A DNA stretch of 64,000 nucleotides from Phycisphaerae bacterium. GTDB taxonomy: Bacteria > Planctomycetota > Phycisphaerae > Phycisphaerales > SM1A02. The stretch covers positions 1 through 64,000 of the forward strand of contig JAEUIU010000066.1 of NCBI GenBank assembly GCA_016795065.1, given 5' to 3'. The stretch's first letter is position 1; the number at the start of each line of letters is the position of its first letter. Below are positions 16,819-23,772 of the stretch, one piece after another. The translations under genes and the position numbers were made by a program. Under the pieces are notes generated by a model, which made no database searches, was not told where the DNA came from, and saw only the letters and a list, made by a program, of their open reading frames with translations.

Positions 16819-18021
16819 ATGTCCACCAGCGCCCCAGCCCCCGGACCCGCTTCCAGCTCTGCCCCCAGCTCGGCTGCATCCAAGCCCGTCGATACCCGCG
16901 GCCTCGCTGGGCAAACCGTCGGTGACACCGCGATTTGCGCGGTGACGCAGACCGAACTCATCTACCGCGGATACGAGATCGCCGACCTCGCCGCCAACGC
17001 CACCTTTGAGGAGGTTGCGCATCTTCTCCTGGTTGGCCACAAGCCTTCGGCGGCCGAACTCAAGGCCTTCAAAGCAGAGATCACCGGGATGCGTGCCCTC
17101 CCCGCGAGCGTTCGCGACGCCGTCGTTCGGATCGCCAAGGAGAGCCCCAAGGCCCACCCGATGTCGATCCTCCGCTCGGGCGTGAGCCTCCTGTCGCACC
17201 TCGATCCCGATTGCGAGGACAACTCGCCGGCCGCTGAGCTGCGGAAGTCCAAGCGGCTACTCGCCCAGATCCCGAGCATCGTCGGCGCCTGCCAGCGGAC
17301 CCTCGATGGCCAGGCTCCGCTGGAACCTGACGCGTCGTTGGACCATGCCGCGAACCTTCTGTGGCTCGTGAGCGGCAAGAAGCCGAGCGAGCTCGCCGCG
17401 AAGATCATGGACGTCAGCCTGATCCTCTATGCAGAGCACGACTTCAACGCCAGCACCTTCTCCTGCCGGACGATCGCCTCGACCGAGACCGACATGCACT
17501 CGGCGGTCTGCGGCGGCATCGGTGCCCTCAAGGGCCCGCTCCACGGCGGCGCCAACGAGATGGCGATGGAGATGCTCAAGGACATCGACCGCGACCTCTC
17601 CGCCGCCGGCAACACGATGAATGTCGACCAGTGGATGAAGCGGGCTTTCGACGAGAAGCGCAAGCTCATGGGTTTCGGCCACCGCGTCTACAAGAACGGC
17701 GATCACCGGGCTGGCATCCTGCGGAGCTGGGGGCTCAAGCTCGCCGAACAGCTCGGGCCGAACGCCAAGAAGTGGTTCGACCTCGGCGACAAGGTTCAGG
17801 CCATCATGCTTCGCGACAAGAACATCCACCCGAACGTGGATTTCCCCTGCGGCATGACCTACTTCATCATGGGTATCCCTGTGCCGCAGTACACCCCTAT
17901 CTTCGTGGCGAGCCGGATCACCGGCTGGTGCGCTCACATCATGGAGCAGCACCAGAACAACCGGATCATCCGTCCGCTCGCTGAGTACAAGGGGCCGGCG
18001 CTCATGAAGTGGAAGAGCTGA
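16819..18021 (+). CDS. prpC: 2-methylcitrate synthase / citrate synthase
   Basis: A 400-residue type II citrate synthase. The catalytic triad is His242 ('GPLHGGANE'), His288 ('GFGHRVYKN') and Asp341 ('HPNVDFPCG'). Short length and the motifs 'ELIYRGYEIADLA' and 'LYAEHDFNASTFSCR' are typical of the methylcitrate/citrate synthase group, which condenses propionyl-CoA or acetyl-CoA with oxaloacetate. A Ser/Ala/Pro-rich 25-residue N-terminal extension precedes the conserved part. With prpB nearby, a role in propionyl-CoA oxidation is likely; use as the main citrate synthase cannot be excluded. No prpD (methylcitrate dehydratase) or acnD is in the window. The 3' end overlaps the convergent methyltransferase gene by 20 nt. 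Confidence 0.9.
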   Translation: MSTSAPAPGPASSSAPSSAASKPVDTRGLAGQTVGDTAICAVTQTELIYRGYEIADLAANATFEEVAHLLLVGHKPSAAELKAFKAEITGMRALPASVRDAVVRIAKESPKAHPMSILRSGVSLLSHLDPDCEDNSPAAELRKSKRLLAQIPSIVGACQRTLDGQAPLEPDASLDHAANLLWLVSGKKPSELAAKIMDVSLILYAEHDFNASTFSCRTIASTETDMHSAVCGGIGALKGPLHGGANEMAMEMLKDIDRDLSAAGNTMNVDQWMKRAFDEKRKLMGFGHRVYKNGDHRAGILRSWGLKLAEQLGPNAKKWFDLGDKVQAIMLRDKNIHPNVDFPCGMTYFIMGIPVPQYTPIFVASRITGWCAHIMEQHQNNRIIRPLAEYKGPALMKWKS

Positions 18022-18838
18022 GCCTCCGGGCCGGCGCGTTTGAGGCAGACCCAGGAACGCGGCAGAGATAGAACCCGAAACCGAGGGTCTCGCGCCCTCG
18101 GGCAAGGTACATCGTCCGCCAGCCGTCGATCCGCTGTCGGAAGGCAGCGCAGTCGGGATCTCCGGGGTGGGCGTCCAGATAGCTCGCCATCGACGCGGCG
18201 TAGAGGCTTTCGTAGGCGTCCCATTCCTCGAGCGAGCTTTCCCAGGCGGCGAGTGTCGAGAGTCCTTGCGAACGAAGCCTCGCCTGGTTCTCCTCGTGCG
18301 TGACGAACTCCGATTCCGTAGCGCCAAGAAAGGTCAGGTACTCGGCATCGGGTCGACGTCGCCAGAATCCGTCGCCGATGAGCAGAAGGCCGTCGGTGAC
18401 GGCAAGGCGGCTCAGGGCACCGACCGTCTTCGCAAAGCCGCCGAAGGCGTGCGTCGATCCGACGCAGCAGGCGAGGTCGAACGCTCCTTCGGGAAGCTTG
18501 CTCTCGGCTGCGGTCGATTCGATCGCGTGGAAGCGTTCGCCGAGTCCTAACGCGTTGGCGCGATCGCGAGCCTCCATGAGAAACGCGGCATTCGGATCAA
18601 CGCCCGTTGCACTGCCATGAAAGCGATCGGCAATTCGTAAGGCAAGCTCCGCCTTTCCGCAGCCGATGTCAACGACGCGCGGGTTCGCAAAAAGGCCGGA
18701 TACGTCCAAAGTCGTCAGCAGCCAGGCGATGCGTTCTTCCGACAACGGCGAGAGTACGCGATGACGCGCGTGAGCAATCGTGGTGAAGCGCAGGCGAGCA
18801 GGCGAAGGCACGGGAGGCTGTTCGCTCAAGCCGTCCAC
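18002..18838 (-). CDS. Class I SAM-dependent methyltransferase
   Basis: A 278-residue cytoplasmic protein. The SAM-binding motif I is 'RVVDIGCGKAELALRIADRF', followed by an acidic ribose-binding loop 'ATGVDPNAAFL' and motif 'FDLACCVGSTHAFGGFAKTV'. The C-terminal third ('GFWRRRPDAEYLTFLGA', 'EWDAYESLYAASMASYLDAHP') resembles small-molecule methyltransferases annotated as UbiE/SAM-dependent; the substrate is unknown. Its start overlaps the end of the DinB-like gene by 13 nt, so the two form a coupled two-gene unit. The last residues overlap prpC on the opposite strand. Confidence 0.87.
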   Translation of the reverse strand: MDGLSEQPPVPSPARLRFTTIAHARHRVLSPLSEERIAWLLTTLDVSGLFANPRVVDIGCGKAELALRIADRFHGSATGVDPNAAFLMEARDRANALGLGERFHAIESTAAESKLPEGAFDLACCVGSTHAFGGFAKTVGALSRLAVTDGLLLIGDGFWRRRPDAEYLTFLGATESEFVTHEENQARLRSQGLSTLAAWESSLEEWDAYESLYAASMASYLDAHPGDPDCAAFRQRIDGWRTMYLARGRETLGFGFYLCRVPGSASNAPARRLSSSTS

Positions 18839-19353
18839 TCACCCGCATAGCGCGTCGGGTTCGGTGCGCCGTCCCGCTCGGCCAGGTTGAAAAGGCGCTT
18901 GGCGAGCTGGCGCAGGTGAAGGGCGTCGTGAGCGCCCCACGCCGTCAGCAGTTCGCCGGCCGAGACGGGACCGACCTTGGGATGAATGTAGGCCCTCGAC
19001 CAGTCGGGATTCGGCAACGACCGCAACCAGGCGATGTTCCGCTCCCGCTCGGCGCAGAACCCGTCGACGGCCGCGGCGAGATCGCGCTGGTTGTAGCCAC
19101 GGATTTCGGCGACGCTCTTGAGGTCGAGTGGTGGCCAGGTCTTCTCCGGCGTCTCCAGCGTCGATCGCAACCGGTAGCCGAAGTCCTCGCGTTCCTCATC
19201 ACATAGGTGACACGCAATCTCGAGAACCGACCAGTGCTCCGGAGCGGGTTTCCATCGTGCGTCGTCCGCCGAGACGATCGCTGTCAGGGCGCGAACGGCT
19301 GGAGCAGTGCGGGCAAGCCGGTCGATGATCGCGGCGGCGTTGTGCATGGTCAT
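18826..19353 (-). CDS. DinB-like (YfiT) family protein
   Basis: A 175-residue helical protein. Features of the DinB/YfiT four-helix bundle are 'HWSVLEIACHLCDEEREDFG' with a metal-binding His in the second helix and 'AWGAHDALHLRQLAKRLF' carrying further His residues near the C-terminus. These three histidines normally bind a metal; many family members are thiol-dependent transferases (bacillithiol, mycothiol or glutathione). Which thiol this organism uses is unknown. It is first in a two-gene unit with the overlapping methyltransferase. Two ATGs (19353, 19347) are candidates. Confidence 0.82.
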   Translation of the reverse strand: MTMHNAAAIIDRLARTAPAVRALTAIVSADDARWKPAPEHWSVLEIACHLCDEEREDFGYRLRSTLETPEKTWPPLDLKSVAEIRGYNQRDLAAAVDGFCAERERNIAWLRSLPNPDWSRAYIHPKVGPVSAGELLTAWGAHDALHLRQLAKRLFNLAERDGAPNPTRYAGEWTA

Positions 19354-19374
19354 GAGAATAGCCGCAAAAGTGCA

Positions 19375-19406
19375 GCGGGCGCGACCGCCTGTGCGATCGC
19401 GCCCGC
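19375..19406 (-). terminator. Rho-independent terminator after the protease gene
   Basis: Arms GCGGGCGCGA and TCGCGCCCGC (10 bp, perfect) with a 12-nt loop. Read on the minus strand they are followed by TGCACTTTTG. It lies 29 nt past the stop of the subtilisin gene. Confidence 0.7.
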
Positions 19407-19434
19407 CGAATTCGCTCGCAGTCCTTGACGTCGC

Positions 19435-21054
19435 TTACGGCACCAGCGCCTTCTGCAGATTCACTCGTCCCGAACCGAGCTTGCCGGCGTAGCTCGGGTT
19501 CTGGGCGCTGATGCTGTCGACGTTGTTCTTCACCGTGTTCCAAACCTCGGTGCGGGTCCAGGTGGGATGCTTGCTCCACACCGCCGCGGCAACGCTGGCC
19601 ACGAGCGGTGTGGCCATCGACGTGCCGCTCATGGAGACGACGTAGTCGTTCGATGGGCTAGCGTGGTTGTGATAGGTCGAGGTGATCGAACTGCCTGGGG
19701 CGGAGATGTCCACCCATGTGCCGTAACTTGAGAAGCTCGACTTCTTGTCGAGCTGGTCAGTCGACGCTACCGAATACACGTCGCTTCGCGAGCAAAGATA
19801 ATCAGCCGATTGGTTGTTGCTGTTGCCCGCCGCCTTGAAAACGAGACCGCCGGCATTGATGAAGAACGTCACCGCGGTGCCGAGGCCGCCGGAGTTCGAT
19901 GAGCCCCAGGAGCAGCTTGCGATCTTCGCGCCATTGTTGGCCGCGTAGTAGAAGGCGCTTGCCGCAGAATCCATGCGGACGACACCGACTTCCTGGTTGA
20001 AGTACTTCGCGGAGTGCCCAATCCGGAGGCACATGACCTTGACGCCGTTGCCCGTCGCCGAGTTTGTGCCCGAGCCCCAACCGCCGGACGGGCTGGCAAC
20101 CCCATAGCCGTTGTTGTTCATTGCGCTCACGATGCCCGAGCAGTGGGTGCCATGGCCGTTGAAGTCGCGTGGGTCGTTGTCGGCGCCGGAGCAGTCCTCA
20201 CCATTCCAGCAGGTCAGCGCTGGGGCGGTGACGAAGTCATAGCCCACCCAGTCATCGGTGTAGCCGTTGCCATCGTCGTCGAAACCTGCCGCGCCGTTCT
20301 TCTCCGCCGCATTGATCCAGATGTTGCCGTTGCTGGCACTTGGGTTGGAATAGGACGCGCTCGCCCCACCAAGATCCTTATGGAAGTAGCGCACGCCCGT
20401 ATCGAGCACGGCAACGGTTATGGCGGTCGAGCCGGTCGATATGTCCCATCCTTCGGGTGCGTCAATGTCCTTGTCACTGGTCTGGTTCAGGAACCATTGG
20501 CTGGAATAGCTGCTGTCGTTCGGAACTTGGAAGACCGGATGGATGCCGATCTCCTCAACCCGGTCGGCGTAGGCGGAACCGGCGAATGCGCTCATGGCGT
20601 CGGCCAGGGTCGTCCTCTCGAGATCAAGTGTGAGGACAAACCAGCCCGACATGTCCTCGCCGCCGAGGAGGATGTCCTTTACCGGATTGCTTCCCGGAAA
20701 GAGCTGGCGATAGCCCACGATGCCGTGGGCCTGGGCGAGGTCGTCCAGCGGAGCAAAGCCGGTTAGGCCCAAGTCGTAGATTTGCATTGCCCGCACGATT
20801 GCTGACGCGTCCGACGTGAAGCGCACGATGAACTCGTTCGGCACGATGAGCGGCGTCGCCTCGACCTGTTCGCCTTCGATAGCGTCCGGCATCAGGATCT
20901 GCATGCGCGGATCGAGTTGGGGCTGCATCGGAACCCGCAGGATCTCGACTCCGCCGATCAGGCCATCGGGCCGTTCGGCCGAATCCTGGGCGCTTGCAAT
21001 GGCAGAAGTCAGACCGAAGGTGATGGACAGCGTCAGCGAAGCAACGAATCTCAT
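19435..21054 (-). CDS. Secreted subtilisin-like serine protease (S8)
   Basis: A 539-residue exported protease. Residues 1-22 are a signal peptide ('FVASLTLSITFGLTSAIASA'); residues about 23-185 are a propeptide with 'IVPNEFIVRFTSDASAI'. The catalytic domain contains Asp218 ('AVLDTGVRYF'), His301 ('FNGHGTHCSG') and Ser479 ('SMSGTSMATPLVAS'), the complete S8 triad, and the oxyanion Asn region 'VFKAAGNSNNQ'. 'GFDDDGNGYTDDWVGYDFV' is a calcium-binding-type loop common in bacterial S8 proteins. It ends soon after the domain, with no dockerin or sorting tail. A clear TAGGAG lies 7 nt before the ATG. Probably an extracellular scavenging protease, transcribed alone with its own terminator. Confidence 0.93.
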   Translation of the reverse strand: MRFVASLTLSITFGLTSAIASAQDSAERPDGLIGGVEILRVPMQPQLDPRMQILMPDAIEGEQVEATPLIVPNEFIVRFTSDASAIVRAMQIYDLGLTGFAPLDDLAQAHGIVGYRQLFPGSNPVKDILLGGEDMSGWFVLTLDLERTTLADAMSAFAGSAYADRVEEIGIHPVFQVPNDSSYSSQWFLNQTSDKDIDAPEGWDISTGSTAITVAVLDTGVRYFHKDLGGASASYSNPSASNGNIWINAAEKNGAAGFDDDGNGYTDDWVGYDFVTAPALTCWNGEDCSGADNDPRDFNGHGTHCSGIVSAMNNNGYGVASPSGGWGSGTNSATGNGVKVMCLRIGHSAKYFNQEVGVVRMDSAASAFYYAANNGAKIASCSWGSSNSGGLGTAVTFFINAGGLVFKAAGNSNNQSADYLCSRSDVYSVASTDQLDKKSSFSSYGTWVDISAPGSSITSTYHNHASPSNDYVVSMSGTSMATPLVASVAAAVWSKHPTWTRTEVWNTVKNNVDSISAQNPSYAGKLGSGRVNLQKALVP

Positions 21055-21519
21055 GAAGGCGCTCCTACGACTTGGACAGTCACGAGGAAAGACAAACCCG
21101 ACAACGTGCGCCCCACACGACGCACGTTTCGGGTTTGGATGAGGCGGTGTGCCGGATGCTCAAGGAAGTGCACATCGTCATGCGGACATCGGCATGCGAA
21201 TCCCCGGAACAGGTATGCGGCCCAGTCGGGCCGCTCCCACGAACCATGAGCCTATCTCGACTTCGTCGACATGGAAGCGCGAACCGGGCTCTTCGCGAAC
21301 CGAGCTGCGTCAACCATGCGCGGTGGGAAGAGGCCCGATCGCCCAAGTGACCAGTTCGCCCGTGATTCGTGGGTTGGCGACGAGCCAGGGTCGCCAATGC
21401 CGTTTGGCTCCACCGATCGAAAGGGGCGTTCGCCCGATCGCCAGGCCCCTCCCGGTATGATCCCTGCCCTTTCCTCACCGAATCGCTGCCTCGATCAGGC
21501 CGCCTAACGGAGCTCGCTC
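21055..21519. other. Divergent intergenic region
   Basis: 465 bases between the protease (minus) and the dehydrogenase (plus). A TATGAT hexamer at 21456-21461 is a possible -10 for the dehydrogenase, with no convincing -35. At 21068-21083 the 16-mer CGACTTGGACAGTCAC matches the 7913 repeat with nine inner bases removed. The open frames here have no protein-like composition. Confidence 0.5.
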
Positions 21520-22383
21520 GTGTCCACCGTCAAGTCCATCGCTGTCATCGGGGCCGGAACCATGGGCTCCGGTATCTCGCTTACCGCCGCCACCAGCGGC
21601 ATCTCCGCCTTCCAGATCGACGTGAGTCAGGCCCAGCTCGACAAGGCCAAGGCCTATCACGCCAAGACCCTCGGCCGAAGCGTCGAGAAGCAGAAGATGA
21701 CCCAGGTCGACGCGGACGCCGCCCTCGCCCGCATCACCTACCTCACCGACATGGCCGGGGCCAAGGCGGCGGATTGGGCGGTCGAGGCGGCCACCGAGAA
21801 CATCGAACTGAAGAAGAAGATCTTCCAGGCGATGAACGCGACGTTTGGCCCCAACGCCGTGTTAGCCACGAACACGTCCAGCATTTCGATTACCGATATC
21901 GCTACGGCGGTTGGCGCGAGTGCCAGCCGCGTGATCGGCATGCACTTCTTCAATCCAGTGCCGATCATGAAGCTGGTCGAGGTGATCAAGGGTCTCGCGA
22001 CGAGCGAGGAGACCACGCAGCGCACCATCGATCTTGCAAAGGCGATGGGCAAGACACCGGTGCCCGCAAACGACCGCGCCGGATTCGTATCGAACCGCGT
22101 CCTGATGCCGCTCATCAACGAGGCGTTCCATGCGTGGATGGAAGGGGTGGCCAAGCCCGAGGACATCGATCAGATCATGCTCCTTGGCTGCAACTTCCCG
22201 ATGGGACCGCTGCGCCTGGCCGACTTCATCGGCCTGGATGTCTGTCACGACATCATGATGGTTCTCTATCGTGAACTGGGCAATCCGAAGTTCTTCCCAT
22301 GTCCGTTGTTGCGACAGCTCGTGCAGGCCGGCCGGCTGGGTGACAAGAGCGGGCGAGGAGTGTTTGATTACGGAAAAAAGTAA
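21520..22383 (+). CDS. 3-hydroxybutyryl-CoA dehydrogenase
   Basis: A 287-residue NAD(P)-dependent enzyme that interconverts (S)-3-hydroxybutyryl-CoA and acetoacetyl-CoA, in beta-oxidation or butyrate metabolism. The Rossmann motif is 'IAVIGAGTMGSGIS'; the signature 'GMHFFNPVPIMKLVEVI' contains catalytic His142. 'VLATNTSSISITDIA', 'DRAGFVSNRVLMPLINEA' and the final 'DKSGRGVFDYG' are standard. It has normal length for the single-domain form, without a fused enoyl-CoA hydratase. The GTG start has GGAG 7 nt upstream. A strong terminator follows the stop, so it is monocistronic. It fits functionally with the acyl-CoA mutase 1.4 kb downstream. Confidence 0.95.
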   Translation: MSTVKSIAVIGAGTMGSGISLTAATSGISAFQIDVSQAQLDKAKAYHAKTLGRSVEKQKMTQVDADAALARITYLTDMAGAKAADWAVEAATENIELKKKIFQAMNATFGPNAVLATNTSSISITDIATAVGASASRVIGMHFFNPVPIMKLVEVIKGLATSEETTQRTIDLAKAMGKTPVPANDRAGFVSNRVLMPLINEAFHAWMEGVAKPEDIDQIMLLGCNFPMGPLRLADFIGLDVCHDIMMVLYRELGNPKFFPCPLLRQLVQAGRLGDKSGRGVFDYGKK

Positions 22384-22410
22384 GCGATCCCGCATGATCG
22401 TCGTGTATCG

Positions 22411-22434
22411 AGCCCGCGTTGGCGGGCTTTTTTT
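22411..22434 (+). terminator. Rho-independent terminator
   Basis: AGCCCGC, loop GTTG, GCGGGCT, then seven T. A textbook terminator 27 nt past the dehydrogenase stop codon. Confidence 0.93.
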
Positions 22435-22534
22435 GCGCCAAAGTCACCATAGGCAGGATGAGCGGCGAAAAGGTCCGGTTAGCATCCAACCAATCGTTGC
22501 GGGACCGTGGATCGAAACGTGGGAGAGTCAACCA

Positions 22535-23233
22535 ATGAAGGCAGCCATCGCGGGTGGTGCAGGGATCTTGGGCGGAATCGTGGGAGGCCTTGTCGCCGGG
22601 GCGATCGGTGCGGGCATCTGGGCGGCAATCTCCTACTACGGAAACGTTGAGATCGGTTGGATCGCTTGGGGTATTGGAGGTCTCACCGGATTTGGGGTTC
22701 TGCTTGGCTGCGGTCGAGCCGGCGGTTTCCTCACCGGCATGATCGCTGTCCTCATTTCCGTAGCGTCCATCTGCGGCGGCAAGTACGCGGCCGTGCACTT
22801 CGCGATCGCTGATGCCGAAGCGACCGTCACCAAGCAGATGGAGGACGAGATCGCCAAGACTCATACCGACGACAATTCTTTCCTTCTGGTCGTCGCCGAC
22901 GAAGTGGCAACCGAGTGGATGGAGTCAGGCAAGAACATTGCGTGGCCCAACAACAAGGAGTTGGAGGATCGTGATTCGGAAGAGGACTATCCGCCAAACC
23001 TCCTCAAGGAAGCGAGAGGCCGCTGGACCGCGATGAATGCCGATGAACGGGAGAGCTTCAAGCAGGCCGTCGAGACCGAAATGCGGGCCGGCCTGGCTGC
23101 CGCCTTCTCCCAGGCTCGGGGTGAGTATGCCGACAAGGGCTTTGCCGATTCGTGGGGCATTCTGGACATCGTCTTCGTCGTTCTTGCCGTCGGAACAGCC
23201 TTCAAGCTCGGGTCGGCGTCGACCACGGAGTGA
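22535..23233 (+). CDS. Uncharacterised membrane protein
   Basis: A 232-residue protein I do not recognise. Residues 1-95 contain three hydrophobic helices ('GGIVGGLVAGAIGAGIWAAI', 'GWIAWGIGGLTGFGVLLG', 'FLTGMIAVLISVASICGG'). A charged domain of about 110 residues follows, rich in Glu, Asp and Lys ('TKQMEDEIAKTHTDD', 'NNKELEDRDSEEDYPP'). A last hydrophobic helix is at the C-terminus ('ILDIVFVVLAVGTAFKLG'). The 'GWIAWGIGGLTGFGV' stretch resembles 'VAYGIGWGAGLGVAIGN' in the next gene, so the two may share an ancestral membrane module. The ATG at 22535 was chosen because it opens directly into the first helix. Confidence 0.6.
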   Translation: MKAAIAGGAGILGGIVGGLVAGAIGAGIWAAISYYGNVEIGWIAWGIGGLTGFGVLLGCGRAGGFLTGMIAVLISVASICGGKYAAVHFAIADAEATVTKQMEDEIAKTHTDDNSFLLVVADEVATEWMESGKNIAWPNNKELEDRDSEEDYPPNLLKEARGRWTAMNADERESFKQAVETEMRAGLAAAFSQARGEYADKGFADSWGILDIVFVVLAVGTAFKLGSASTTE

Positions 23234-23330
23234 CCAGCCCCGCTCGCGGCTGCTGCTCCTGCGAAGAAACTTCCCCCACTCCTTGGTCTGTGCCTTACTT
23301 GGGCAAGACATCGCCGGTACGGTGCGCCGC

Positions 23331-23702
23331 ATGAGCCTCGTCAAGTCCATCGTTCTCGCCGTGGTCTTCGCGCTCGCCGGGTCGTTTCTGTGGGCGATCA
23401 TCCAGTTCAAGTTTGGCTTGCTCGCCGGGCCGGTGGCGTACGGCATCGGTTGGGGAGCCGGGCTCGGCGTCGCTATTGGGAACGGACGGATGAAGGGCGC
23501 CGCGTGGGGAGGGCTCGCCGTTGCCGTGGCGATGGCGGGAGTGGCCATGGCCAAGGTCTGTGTGGTGCTTATCGCCCAGTGGTCCGGCATGACCTTCGAC
23601 GACGTGGGGGCCGCCGTGCGAAACGAGTTCGACTGGTTGGACCTCCTCTGGTTTGCTCTCGCAATCTGGCCGGCGTGGATGGTGGGAAGCGGCCGGGAAT
23701 GA
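23331..23702 (+). CDS. Small uncharacterised membrane protein
   Basis: A 123-residue protein with four hydrophobic segments: 'IVLAVVFALAGSFLWAII', 'GPVAYGIGWGAGLGVAIG', 'GLAVAVAMAGVAMAKVCVVL' and 'LLWFALAIWPAWMVGSG'. No family is recognised. The second segment resembles one in the upstream membrane protein, from which it is separated by 97 nt. The preceding 98 codons of open frame overlap that gene and are rejected; ATG 23331 gives a clean membrane protein. The mutase gene starts 70 nt downstream. Confidence 0.5.
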   Translation: MSLVKSIVLAVVFALAGSFLWAIIQFKFGLLAGPVAYGIGWGAGLGVAIGNGRMKGAAWGGLAVAVAMAGVAMAKVCVVLIAQWSGMTFDDVGAAVRNEFDWLDLLWFALAIWPAWMVGSGRE

Positions 23703-23772
23703 CTTGATTCGTCGGCCGTTCAAGGTGGGCACCATTTGCGGAGGGGGCGGCGGGGGCGGCCCTTCCGCTACG

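Noticed and set aside
21080..21478. 132-codon minus-strand open frame in the dehydrogenase/protease gap
   Set aside because: No start-site support, Arg/Ser/Thr-rich shadow composition and no recognisable motif.
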